Source: an uncultured Bacilli bacterium (GTDB taxonomy: Bacteria; Bacillota_I; Bacilli_A; RF39; UBA660). From it: a DNA stretch of 16,825 nucleotides. Both the position numbers and the translations under genes were made by a program. Position 1 is the stretch's first letter. Each line of letters starts with the position of its first letter. The stretch is taken from positions 1-16,825 of the forward strand of contig CANRAX010000015.1 of NCBI GenBank assembly GCA_947628635.1. The letters run 5' to 3'. Positions 5,839 through 13,068 of this stretch are shown here, piece by piece. Below the pieces are notes generated by a model. The model was not told where the DNA came from and searched no databases. It worked only from the letters and a program-made list of their open reading frames with translations.

Positions 5839-6285
5839 ATGAAATATGAAATTAATTATGGTACATTGGCTGTTATGCCAAATAATGAAAATAATAGTTT
5901 GATATATGAGGATAAAGAAAGATATATCATTGAGGAAACGCCATTTAAAATAATGGAAGATAGTTGCAAGTATTTTGGAAGTACATATAAAGGAAGAAAA
6001 GATAGTGCTAAAGACATATTAGGTGCCGAATATAAGGTGCCCATAATTGTTGAAGATACAAATAATTTAATAGTTTTTCCAACAACATCACCGTCTGCTG
6101 AAGATTGTGTTTGGATATCTTTAAATAGAGTCAAAAATTTCGAAGCAATAGATTCTACAAATACAAAAATTATATTTGATAATGAAATGGAAATAATAGT
6201 TCCCGCAACGTTTAGAAGTATTCAAAATCAAATTTCAAGAGCAACTAGATTGGATTATATTTTAAGAAAACGTAAAAATATATAA
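5839..6285 (+). CDS. comK: Competence transcription factor ComK homologue (short form)
   Basis: ComK switches on DNA-uptake and recombination genes in Bacillus and relatives by binding pairs of AT-boxes. The 148-residue protein keeps the family core: SCKYFGSTYKGRKDSAKDI (42-60), KVPI (66-69) and FPTTSPSAEDCVWIS (80-94), followed by a strand-rich part with VPATFRSIQNQ (121-131). It stops at about residue 148 while B. subtilis ComK has 192, so the C-terminal tail, which in B. subtilis carries the MecA recognition signal for ClpCP degradation, is missing. GGGGG (5825-5829) lies 9 nt before the ATG. It is flanked by terminators, so it is a single-gene unit between dnaN and recF, the usual place of yaaA. 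Homology is clear by eye; whether it still controls competence is an inference. Confidence 0.9.
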   Translation: MKYEINYGTLAVMPNNENNSLIYEDKERYIIEETPFKIMEDSCKYFGSTYKGRKDSAKDILGAEYKVPIIVEDTNNLIVFPTTSPSAEDCVWISLNRVKNFEAIDSTNTKIIFDNEMEIIVPATFRSIQNQISRATRLDYILRKRKNI

Positions 6286-6304
6286 AATAATTATATTTTT
6301 AGAG

Positions 6305-6331
6305 AAAATAGTTATCAAAAACTATTTTTTT
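6305..6331 (+). terminator. Intrinsic terminator after comK
   Basis: AAAATAGTT (6305-6313) and AACTATTTT (6320-6328) form a perfect 9-bp stem with a 6-nt loop, and the T-run continues to 6331. It lies 20 nt after the comK stop. Confidence 0.8.
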
Positions 6332-6351
6332 ATGTTTTAAAGCCTATTTTA

Positions 6352-6360
6352 TGGTATAAT
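6352..6360 (+). promoter_or_regulatory. Extended -10 promoter for recF-gyrB-gyrA
   Basis: TGG followed directly by TATAAT (6355-6360) is a perfect extended -10. There is no good -35, as is common for this class. It lies about 70 bp before recF and just after the comK terminator, so recF, gyrB and gyrA would form one transcript. Confidence 0.7.
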
Positions 6361-6405
6361 AGAAACGTACGTATAGGAATACTGTAATAGGGGATAGGTG
6401 ATTAT

Positions 6406-6432
6406 ATGGCTATTTTAAAGGTAAATAAATGA
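6406..6432 (+). CDS. Candidate 8-codon leader ORF overlapping the recF start
   Basis: ATG at 6406 opens MAILKVNK and ends at TGA (6430-6432), which overlaps the recF ATG as ATGA. AGGTGA (6396-6401) is well placed 4-6 nt upstream and is a better ribosome site than the one directly before recF (AAAGG, 6417-6422). The layout suggests translational coupling into recF, or a remnant of a lost upstream gene such as yaaA. No product of this size can be confirmed from sequence. Confidence 0.35.
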   Translation: MAILKVNK

Positions 6433-7547
6433 AAATCACTAAATTAAATCTTATTAATTTTAGAAATTATTCCAATGTAAATATTAATTTTGGTGATCAT
6501 ATGAATATTTTTATTGGAGATAATGCTCAAGGTAAAACAAATATATTAGAAGCTATAACGATTTTAGCTCTTACAAAATCACATCGTGTTAGTTATAATC
6601 CTAATATAATTCAATTTAATAAGAAAAAATGTTTTTTAAAAGGTGTTGTAAAAAAAGAAAAAATTATTTCTAAATTGGAAATTGAAATGACTGATGAAAT
6701 AAAAAAATTTAAAGTAAATAAAACAGAAATAAGGAAAATAGCTGATTATATATCTTATTTAAATGTAATTATATTTACTCCAGATGATTTAGAAATAATA
6801 AAGTCTTCCCCAAGTGTACGAAGAAATTTACTTAATATTCAACTTTCTCAAATTTCAAAAAATTATTTAAATACTTATAATGAATATAATAAAATATTAA
6901 AAACGAGAAATGAATACTTGAAAATTTTATTTAATAATAATATAGCTGATAAAAATTATTTAGATATTTTAACTGACAAGTTAATTGAAAAAGCTATTAT
7001 TATTTATCAACTTAGAAAAGAATATTTGGATTTGATTAATAAAAGAATAAATTATTTTTATCAACAAATAGCAAGTGATGATGAGTTAGAAGTAGAATAT
7101 TTACCAAATATTGAGATTAATAGTTATGATAATGAGTCTCTTCGTAAAATTTTAAAACATAAATATAAAAAATATTATATGAAAGAATTAAATTATGGTA
7201 TGACTATATATGGTCCTCATCGTGATGATTTTATTTTTAAATTTAAAAATAAAGGTACAGATTTAAGACTTTATGGTTCACAAGGACAACAAAAATTAGC
7301 AATAATATCTTTTAAGTTAGCTGAAATAGAAATTTTTAAAGAGAAGTGTGGAGATTATCCAGTTTTGCTTTTAGATGATATTTTTAGTGAACTTGATATT
7401 AAAAAGCGTAATAAAATTTTAAAGATAGTCGGAGATTATAACATTCAAAGTGTTATAACGACAACAGATTTAAAAAATATTCGCAAAAATTTTTTAGAAA
7501 ATGCTTTTATTTTTGAAGTTAAAGCAGGCACGTTAGAAAGAAAGTAG
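6429..7547 (+). CDS. recF: DNA replication and repair protein RecF
   Basis: RecF is an SMC-like ATPase that, with RecO and RecR, loads RecA at single-strand gaps. The 372 residues contain Walker A GDNAQGKT (30-37), the ABC-type signature segment YGSQGQQ (282-288) and Walker B LLLDDIFSELD (313-323), with the coiled/lever part between. YGPHRDDF (261-268) is another RecF landmark. The start cannot be moved upstream because a TAA directly precedes it in frame. It overlaps an 8-codon ORF in ATGA fashion and is followed 8 nt later by gyrB, the classic recF-gyrB arrangement. Its partner recR is in the same window (15.1 kb). Identity is secure. Confidence 0.97.
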   Translation: MKITKLNLINFRNYSNVNINFGDHMNIFIGDNAQGKTNILEAITILALTKSHRVSYNPNIIQFNKKKCFLKGVVKKEKIISKLEIEMTDEIKKFKVNKTEIRKIADYISYLNVIIFTPDDLEIIKSSPSVRRNLLNIQLSQISKNYLNTYNEYNKILKTRNEYLKILFNNNIADKNYLDILTDKLIEKAIIIYQLRKEYLDLINKRINYFYQQIASDDELEVEYLPNIEINSYDNESLRKILKHKYKKYYMKELNYGMTIYGPHRDDFIFKFKNKGTDLRLYGSQGQQKLAIISFKLAEIEIFKEKCGDYPVLLLDDIFSELDIKKRNKILKIVGDYNIQSVITTTDLKNIRKNFLENAFIFEVKAGTLERK

Positions 7548-7555
7548 GTAATAAT

Positions 7556-9481
7556 ATGAATGAAGAAAAAGTTAATGTAAATTATGATTCTTCTGCAATA
7601 CAAGTATTGGAAGGTTTAGAGGCCGTAAGAAAAAGACCAGGTATGTATATTGGAACTACTAGTTCAAGAGGTTTACATCATTTAGTTTGGGAGATAGTTG
7701 ATAATGCAATTGATGAAGCTTTAGCTGGTTATTGTACTCATATTGAAGTAACAGTTGGCAAGGATAATAGTATTACTGTTAAAGATGATGGTCGTGGTAT
7801 TCCTGTTGATATTCATCCTAAAACTGGTAAAAGTACAGTTGAAACTGTTTATACTGTTTTGCATGCTGGTGGAAAATTTGGTGGCGGAGGATATAAAGTT
7901 TCAGGTGGATTACATGGTGTTGGTGCTAGTGTTGTTAATGCATTAAGTGATTGGCTTGAAGTAAGAGTTTATAAAGATGGAAATGTTTATTATCAACGTT
8001 TTAGTAAAGGTGGTCATCCTGAAGATGATTTAAAAATTGTAGATAAATGTGATAATGATAGAACAGGAACGACAGTTCATTTTTTACCAGATGATGATAT
8101 TTTTACTGAAACAACAGTGTTTGATTATGAAATATTAAAGACTAGATTGAAAGAATTAGCATTTTTAAATAAAGGTCTTAGAATTACGTTATATGATGAT
8201 AGAGAACCTGATAAAAAAGATTCTTTCTATTATGAGGGTGGAATTGTTGAATATGTCCAAATGCTTAATAAAAATAAAACGCCTATTCATGAGAGTATAG
8301 TCTATGTTGAAGGTGAAGAAAATGATATTAAAGTAGAAGTTGCTTTACAATATAATGAGACTTATAATTCAAGCATTTATTCTTTTGTTAATAATATTAC
8401 TACACCAGAAGGTGGTACACATGAAGATGGTGTTAGAAGAGCTCTTACAAGAATACTGAATAAATATGCTGTAAATGCTAATTTAATGAAAGATAAAGAT
8501 GATTCTTTAACTGGTGATGATGTCAGAGAAGGAATTACAATGATTATTTCTATAAAACATCCTAATCCTCAATTTGAAGGACAAACTAAAACAAAACTTG
8601 GAAATAGTGAGGTTAGGGGTATAACAGACAAAATTTTTTCTGAAACATTTGAAAGATTTTTAATGGAAAATCCTGATGAAGCAAAAATTATTTTAGATAA
8701 ATCTTTGACAGCTAGTAGGGCTAGGGTAGCGGCTAAAAAAGCTCGTGAATTAACAAGAAGAAAAGGCGATTTAGATATAACCAATTTTTATGGAAAATTG
8801 TCTGATTGTAAGAGTAAAAATGCTTCAGAAAGTGAAATTTTTTTGGTCGAGGGTGATTCGGCTGGTGGTTCAGCTATTAAAGGTAGGGATAGTATGACAC
8901 AAGCTATTTTACCTTTACGTGGTAAGATTTTGAATGTAGAAAAGGCAAGGTTGGATAGAGCTTTGTCTAATGAAGAAATTAGGACAATTATTACGGCTTT
9001 CGGAACGGGAATTGGTGAAGAATTTGATTTGTCTAAATTACGTTATCATAAAATAATTATTATGACTGATGCTGATGTAGATGGTAGTCATATTCGTGTT
9101 TTACTTTTAACTTTATTTTACAGATTTTTTAAGCCAATAGTTGAAGCTGGTCATGTATATGCTGCTCAACCTCCTTTATATAGAATTACCCATGGTAAGA
9201 CAAGAAAATATGTTTTGGATGATGCGGAAAGAGATGAGTATTTAGCGTCTTTAGGATCTAATGTTAAATATGAGATTGCTCGTATGAAAGGTCTTGGCGA
9301 AATGGATGCAGAAGAGTTGAATGAAACTACTATGGACATAAAACAGAGGGTGTTACGAAAAATCACAGTTGAAGATGCTATGGCTGCTGATGAAATTTTC
9401 TCTAAATTAATGGGAGAAGAGGTAGAGCCTCGTAGAGAATTTATTGAGCAAAATGCCACTTATGCTAATTTGGATGTTTAG
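7556..9481 (+). CDS. gyrB: DNA gyrase subunit B
   Basis: GyrB supplies ATP hydrolysis and the TOPRIM metal site for negative supercoiling. The 641 residues show the GHKL ATPase with catalytic E46 in WEIVDNAIDEA (45-55), DDGRGIP (77-83) and the glycine-rich lid GGKFGGGGYKVSGGLHGVG (105-123). The transducer follows (EGQTKTKLGN, 341-350). The TOPRIM domain carries EGDSAGG (432-438), PLRGKILNVEKAR (453-465) and TDADVDG (504-510), and the C-terminal part ends in EPRREFIEQNA. This tail and the location before gyrA favour GyrB over ParE. An AGGT site overlapping the recF stop is a weak ribosome site, suggesting coupling. Its TAG stop overlaps the AGGAGG of gyrA. Confidence 0.98.
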   Translation: MNEEKVNVNYDSSAIQVLEGLEAVRKRPGMYIGTTSSRGLHHLVWEIVDNAIDEALAGYCTHIEVTVGKDNSITVKDDGRGIPVDIHPKTGKSTVETVYTVLHAGGKFGGGGYKVSGGLHGVGASVVNALSDWLEVRVYKDGNVYYQRFSKGGHPEDDLKIVDKCDNDRTGTTVHFLPDDDIFTETTVFDYEILKTRLKELAFLNKGLRITLYDDREPDKKDSFYYEGGIVEYVQMLNKNKTPIHESIVYVEGEENDIKVEVALQYNETYNSSIYSFVNNITTPEGGTHEDGVRRALTRILNKYAVNANLMKDKDDSLTGDDVREGITMIISIKHPNPQFEGQTKTKLGNSEVRGITDKIFSETFERFLMENPDEAKIILDKSLTASRARVAAKKARELTRRKGDLDITNFYGKLSDCKSKNASESEIFLVEGDSAGGSAIKGRDSMTQAILPLRGKILNVEKARLDRALSNEEIRTIITAFGTGIGEEFDLSKLRYHKIIIMTDADVDGSHIRVLLLTLFYRFFKPIVEAGHVYAAQPPLYRITHGKTRKYVLDDAERDEYLASLGSNVKYEIARMKGLGEMDAEELNETTMDIKQRVLRKITVEDAMAADEIFSKLMGEEVEPRREFIEQNATYANLDV

Positions 9482-9493
9482 GAGGTTTTAAAA

Positions 9494-11959
9494 GTGGATA
9501 GATTAGAGCAAAATAATATAGTTAAAGAAGTTCAAGATTCATTTTTAGATTATTCTATGAGTGTTATAACAGCAAGGGCAATTCCTGATCTTAGAGATGG
9601 TTTAAAACCGGTTCATCGTCGTATTTTATATTCAATGTTTGTTTCTGGTTATACGCCTGATAAACCTCACAGAAAAAGTGCTAAAACGGTTGGAGAAGTT
9701 ATGGGTAATTTCCATCCACATGGTGATTCTTCAATTTATGAAGCCATGGTTAGAATGGCTCAAGATTTTTCTTATCGTTACATGTTAATTGATGGTCATG
9801 GTAATTTTGGTAATATTGAGGGTTATGGTGCAGCAGCAATGCGTTACACAGAGTCTCGTTTATCAAAAATATCGCTTGAGTTACTTCGGAATATTAATAA
9901 AGATACTGTTGATTTTATACCTAACTTTGATGAAAGTGAAAAAGAACCTACGGTATTACCTTCAAGATTTCCAAATATTTTAGTTAATGGAACTACGGGA
10001 ATTGCTGTTGGAATGGCAACAAACATTCCTCCTCATAATTTAGGGGAAGTTATTGATGGTTGTATAGCTTATATTAATAATCCTGATATTGATTTAGATG
10101 GTTTAATGAAGTATATTAAGGGACCTGATTTTCCAACAGGGGCAATTATTTTAGGTAATAGTGGTATTAGGAGAGCTTATGAAACTGGTAGGGGAACAAT
10201 AACAATTCGTAGTAAGGCTCAAATTGAAGAGAAAAATGGAAGACAATATATAATTATTGATGAAGTGCCTTATGGTGTTAATACTTTAGAACTTAAAAAT
10301 AAGGTTGCAGAGCTAGTTCATAATAAAGTAATTGATGGTATTAGTGATTATCATTCAGATTTAAAAAATGGTATTAAAATAACTATTACTTTGAAAAAAG
10401 ATGCTAATGCTCAAGTGGTTTTAAATAAATTATATAAACATACTGCTTTTCAAACGAGTTACGGAATAATTTTCTTAATGCTTGATCAGGGTGTTCCTAA
10501 GACATTAGGTCTTAAAGATATTATTGTTAAATATATAGATTATCAAAAAGAAGTTATTATTAGAAGAACTAGATTTGATTTGGATGTTGCGGAAAAAAGA
10601 GTTCATATTTTGGAGGGATTGAAAATTGCTCTAGACAATATTGATGCTGTTATAAAATTAATTCGTGGTTCTGATTCTGATGATGATGCTCGTGCTGGTT
10701 TGATGGAAAACTTTAAGTTAACTGAAATTCAGGCTAATGCTATTCTTGAAATGAGATTACGTCGTCTAACTGGTTTGGAACGTGAAAAAATAGAAAATGA
10801 GTTAAGTGATTTACTAAATACGATAGCTGAGTTGAAGAGTATTTTAGCGAGTGATGAAAAAATATTAGAAGTTATAAAAAATGAGTTACTTGAAATAAAA
10901 GCAAAATATGGTGATGAAAGACGTACTAATATTGATATGACAGCTATTGAATATATTGAAGATGAGTCTTTAATTCCAGAAGAAGATATAATTGTTACGT
11001 TAACAAATAATGGTTATATTAAGCGTTTACGTTCTGATACTTATAGGACACAAAATCGTGGTGGAGTTGGAATTAAGGGAATGTCAACTAATGAAGAGGA
11101 TTTTGCGAAACATTTAGTTTCTATGAAAACCCATGATTATATTCTGTTCTTTTCTAATAGGGGACGAGTTTATAGAATGAAGGGTTATGAAATTCCTGAA
11201 TTTTCTAGACAATCTAAAGGTTTACCAATTGTTAATCTTTTGCCACTTGAGAAAAATGAAAACATTAGTTCGATAATTGATATAAAAGCTAATAATGATG
11301 ATTTTACAAAATATTTAATGTTTGCTACTAGAGATGGAATTGTTAAAAGAACTGCTATTGAAGAGTTTGATAATATTCGAAAAAGTGGTAAGATTGCAAT
11401 AGTTCTTAAGGAAAATGATGAGTTAATAAGTGTTCGAAAGACTTGTGGAAAAAATGAAATTATAATTGGAGCCAGCAATGGTCGTATGGTTCGATTTGAT
11501 GAAAATGAAGTTCGTTGTATGGGCCGCAGTAGTTCTGGTGTAAAAGGAATTGATCTTGAAGGTAGCAAGGTTGTTGGTGCAGAGGTTATTCAGCCAGGTG
11601 AATATGTATTAATTGTTACTGAAAAAGGTTATGGAAAGAAAAGTTTAATTGATGAATATAGATTAACTCATAGAGGTAGTAAAGGTGTTAAAGCTTATAA
11701 TATTACTGATAAGAATGGTATGATGGTAGCTTTAAAGACATTTAATGGTGATTTTGAAAAAGAATTGGATGTTATTATTGTGACTGATAGTGGAGTATTT
11801 ATGAAAATGCCTCTTGATCAAATTTCAACGTTGAAGAGAGCTACTCAAGGTGTTAGATTGATTAATTTGAAGGATGAACAAATTGTTTCTACGGTAATTA
11901 TTGTTAAAAAAGAAGAAGATTCTAATAGCGAAATTGTAGCTGAAGGTATTGAGGAGTAA
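9494..11959 (+). CDS. gyrA: DNA gyrase subunit A
   Basis: GyrA is the DNA-cleaving subunit. The 821 residues contain the winged-helix cleavage domain with catalytic Tyr118 in AAMRYTE. The quinolone region HPHGDSSIYEA has Ser79 and Glu83, at the places of E. coli S83 and D87, so it looks like a sensitive-type sequence. A coiled-coil gate (about 360-480) follows, then a C-terminal beta-pinwheel (about 500-800). The GyrA box reads QNRGGVG (520-526): the Q, R and three Gly are kept, but the two basic positions of QRRGGRG are Asn and Val. GTG is the start, with AGGAGG (9480-9485) 8 nt upstream. A box in this position favours GyrA over ParC. The stop codon lies inside the terminator stem. Confidence 0.97.
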   Translation: MDRLEQNNIVKEVQDSFLDYSMSVITARAIPDLRDGLKPVHRRILYSMFVSGYTPDKPHRKSAKTVGEVMGNFHPHGDSSIYEAMVRMAQDFSYRYMLIDGHGNFGNIEGYGAAAMRYTESRLSKISLELLRNINKDTVDFIPNFDESEKEPTVLPSRFPNILVNGTTGIAVGMATNIPPHNLGEVIDGCIAYINNPDIDLDGLMKYIKGPDFPTGAIILGNSGIRRAYETGRGTITIRSKAQIEEKNGRQYIIIDEVPYGVNTLELKNKVAELVHNKVIDGISDYHSDLKNGIKITITLKKDANAQVVLNKLYKHTAFQTSYGIIFLMLDQGVPKTLGLKDIIVKYIDYQKEVIIRRTRFDLDVAEKRVHILEGLKIALDNIDAVIKLIRGSDSDDDARAGLMENFKLTEIQANAILEMRLRRLTGLEREKIENELSDLLNTIAELKSILASDEKILEVIKNELLEIKAKYGDERRTNIDMTAIEYIEDESLIPEEDIIVTLTNNGYIKRLRSDTYRTQNRGGVGIKGMSTNEEDFAKHLVSMKTHDYILFFSNRGRVYRMKGYEIPEFSRQSKGLPIVNLLPLEKNENISSIIDIKANNDDFTKYLMFATRDGIVKRTAIEEFDNIRKSGKIAIVLKENDELISVRKTCGKNEIIIGASNGRMVRFDENEVRCMGRSSSGVKGIDLEGSKVVGAEVIQPGEYVLIVTEKGYGKKSLIDEYRLTHRGSKGVKAYNITDKNGMMVALKTFNGDFEKELDVIIVTDSGVFMKMPLDQISTLKRATQGVRLINLKDEQIVSTVIIVKKEEDSNSEIVAEGIEE

Positions 11960-11983
11960 ATAATTTAATTTACTTCTTTTTTT
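11951..11983 (+). terminator. Intrinsic terminator at the end of gyrA
   Basis: GAGGAGTAAAT (11951-11961) pairs with ATTTACTTCTT (11968-11978), 11 bp including G-U pairs, with a 6-nt loop and a run of seven T (11977-11983). The TAA stop of gyrA (11957-11959) is in the 5' arm. Confidence 0.85.
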
Positions 11984-12018
11984 GTAAATAAAAAGCAATT
12001 TTTGTGTAAAATAGTGTC

Positions 12019-12158
12019 TGTGGAAAAAATATTTTTCTGAATTGATTATTTTTGATAATAAAATTATGTAATTATTTTATTAATATTAAAATGAGCAATT
12101 ATTTTCATATTTTTTTTGTATAATTAGTGTATTTTAAATAAAAAATGATTGTGGATAA
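12019..12158 (-). other. Two DnaA boxes in the AT-rich gyrA-tadA gap
   Basis: TGTGGAAAA (12019-12027, 8 of 9) and a perfect TGTGGATAA (12150-12158) lie in the reverse orientation. The perfect box is 16 bp before the first parS. The rest of 11984-12150 is very AT-rich and holds no convincing gene; a TATAAT at 12119-12124 lacks a -35 and has no obvious gene to serve. Confidence 0.6.
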
Positions 12159-12174
12159 AAATTTTTAATGATTA

Positions 12175-12190
12175 TGTTTCACGTGGAACG
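12175..12190. other. parS: parS centromere-like site 1
   Basis: TGTTTCACGTGGAACG matches the 16-bp ParB (Spo0J) palindrome TGTTNCACGTGNAACA at all but the last base. The CACGTG core is intact. ParB loads here and spreads, and recruits SMC near the origin in relatives. Confidence 0.9.
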
Positions 12191-12199
12191 TTAAAAATT

Positions 12200-12213
12200 A
12201 TTTCCCGGGAAAT
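12200..12213. other. Noc-binding site (NBS) palindrome
   Basis: ATTTCCCGGGAAAT is exactly the consensus I recall for the nucleoid-occlusion protein Noc, a ParB paralogue of Bacilli. Flanking bases extend it to a 22-bp perfect palindrome (12196-12217). It lies 9 bp after parS 1. A six-base C/G run is striking in this AT-rich stretch. Binding is inferred; noc itself is not in the window. Confidence 0.75.
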
Positions 12214-12312
12214 AATTATAGTGATAACGTTTATGTATGGTAATTTGTGTTAATTAAAATATTTTAGAAAAATTTTATATTAAATTTAATTTATAATTTT
12301 TTTAAAATTTAA

Positions 12313-12328
12313 TGTTCCACGTGAAACA
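12313..12328. other. parS: parS centromere-like site 2
   Basis: TGTTCCACGTGAAACA is a full match to the ParB palindrome family, with one asymmetric position (C versus A). It is 122 bp after site 1. Confidence 0.93.
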
Positions 12329-12369
12329 TTAAAAAATATAGTTATATTTTTATTTAAAAATTTAAACAA

Positions 12370-12385
12370 TGTTTCACGTGGAACA
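12370..12385. other. parS: parS centromere-like site 3
   Basis: TGTTTCACGTGGAACA is a full match, and is the reverse complement of site 2. It lies 41 bp after site 2 and 32 bp before the SRP RNA -10 element. Confidence 0.94.
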
Positions 12386-12417
12386 TTTACTATATTTTGT
12401 TTACTTTTTTTTATATA

Positions 12418-12423
12418 TATAAT
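12418..12423 (+). promoter_or_regulatory. -10 element of the SRP RNA promoter
   Basis: TATAAT lies 11 bp before the predicted 5' end of the RNA. The -35 is poor; TTTGTT (12396-12401, 16-bp spacer) is the best candidate. ParB spreading from the adjacent parS 3 could affect it. Confidence 0.6.
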
Positions 12424-12434
12424 AAAATGTATTT

Positions 12435-12505
12435 GTGCAATGAAAGTGATTGAACCAGGTCAGGATTGGAAAATAGCAGCCTTAAGATCCTCCTTTCATG
12501 TGCAC
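12435..12505 (+). ncRNA. ffs: Small signal recognition particle RNA (4.5S type)
   Basis: The RNA binds Ffh and guides ribosomes making membrane proteins to the membrane. The conserved apex is clear: GGTCAGGA (12459-12466) and AGCAGCC (12475-12481) form the Ffh-binding internal loops around a GGAA tetraloop (12468-12471). The outer ends GTGCA-ATGAAAG and CTTTCATGTGCAC pair with a single bulge, defining a molecule of about 71 nt, followed at once by TTTTT, so the closing helix doubles as terminator. There is no Alu-type extension as in the about 270-nt B. subtilis scRNA; the size matches Mycoplasma-type RNAs. It lies before tadA and not between tadA and dnaX. End positions are good to a few bases. 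Confidence 0.93.
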
Positions 12506-12574
12506 TTTTTATTTTGAATTAAAAATATTATTCAATATATTATTAATATTTGTTTTGAGGAGGAAAAGTCTTTT

Positions 12575-13018
12575 ATGAATAAGAAATTTTTTGATATTGC
12601 TTTTGAAGAAGCACAAGAGGCTTATAAATTAGATGAGGTTCCGATTGGTGCGGTTATTGTTAAGAATGGTAATGTTATTGCAAAAGCTCATAATTTAAAG
12701 GAAACAATGAAAAATGTTACTGGTCATGCGGAAATGTTGGCTATTGTTGAGGCTTCAAAGTTTTTGGACAATTGGCGTTTAGAAAATTGTGATTTGTATG
12801 TTACTTTAGATCCTTGTCCTATGTGTGCAAGCGCTATAAAACAAGCTAGAATTGCTAATGTTTATTCAGCTCTTGAAAATTTGAATAGTGAAAATTCTTT
12901 TATTATAAATAAAATTTTTTCTGAAAGTGATATTAATTCTTCGTTAAAATTTTTTTCTAATTTAATGACTGAACGAGCTAAATTATTATTAAAAGACTTT
13001 TTTAAAAATAGGCGTTAA
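12575..13018 (+). CDS. tadA: tRNA-specific adenosine deaminase
   Basis: TadA converts A34 of tRNA-Arg(ACG) to inosine so that one tRNA reads CGU, CGC and CGA. The 147-residue protein has the zinc deaminase motifs HAE (51-53, Glu53 the proton shuttle) and PCPMC (80-84, with Cys81 and Cys84 as zinc ligands), plus VPIGAVIV (22-29) and NWRLENCDLYVTL (66-78). The C-terminal third is divergent: the usual Gly/Asn/His-rich stretch is replaced by a Ser/Asn-rich segment (about 99-130) before the final LLLKDFFKNRR. Strong GAGGAGGA lies 10 nt before the ATG. Synteny (next to SRP RNA and dnaX) supports TadA over a cytidine or guanine deaminase. Confidence 0.93.
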   Translation: MNKKFFDIAFEEAQEAYKLDEVPIGAVIVKNGNVIAKAHNLKETMKNVTGHAEMLAIVEASKFLDNWRLENCDLYVTLDPCPMCASAIKQARIANVYSALENLNSENSFIINKIFSESDINSSLKFFSNLMTERAKLLLKDFFKNRR

Positions 13019-13033
13019 GATAGTGCTTTATTA

Positions 13034-13042
13034 TGATATAAT
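13034..13042 (+). promoter_or_regulatory. Extended -10 promoter for dnaX
   Basis: TGA followed by TATAAT (13037-13042) is a perfect extended -10. A poor TTAAGA (13015-13020) is the only -35 candidate. It lies between the tadA stop and the dnaX ribosome site and would give a short leader of about 20 nt. Confidence 0.6.
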
Positions 13043-13068
13043 TGATATAGATGGAGGTGCATTTTTTA

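Noticed and set aside
13051..13068. ATG at 13051 as dnaX start
   Set aside because: GGAGGTG lies within these codons, and MYQALYRK at 13069 is the conserved N-terminus.
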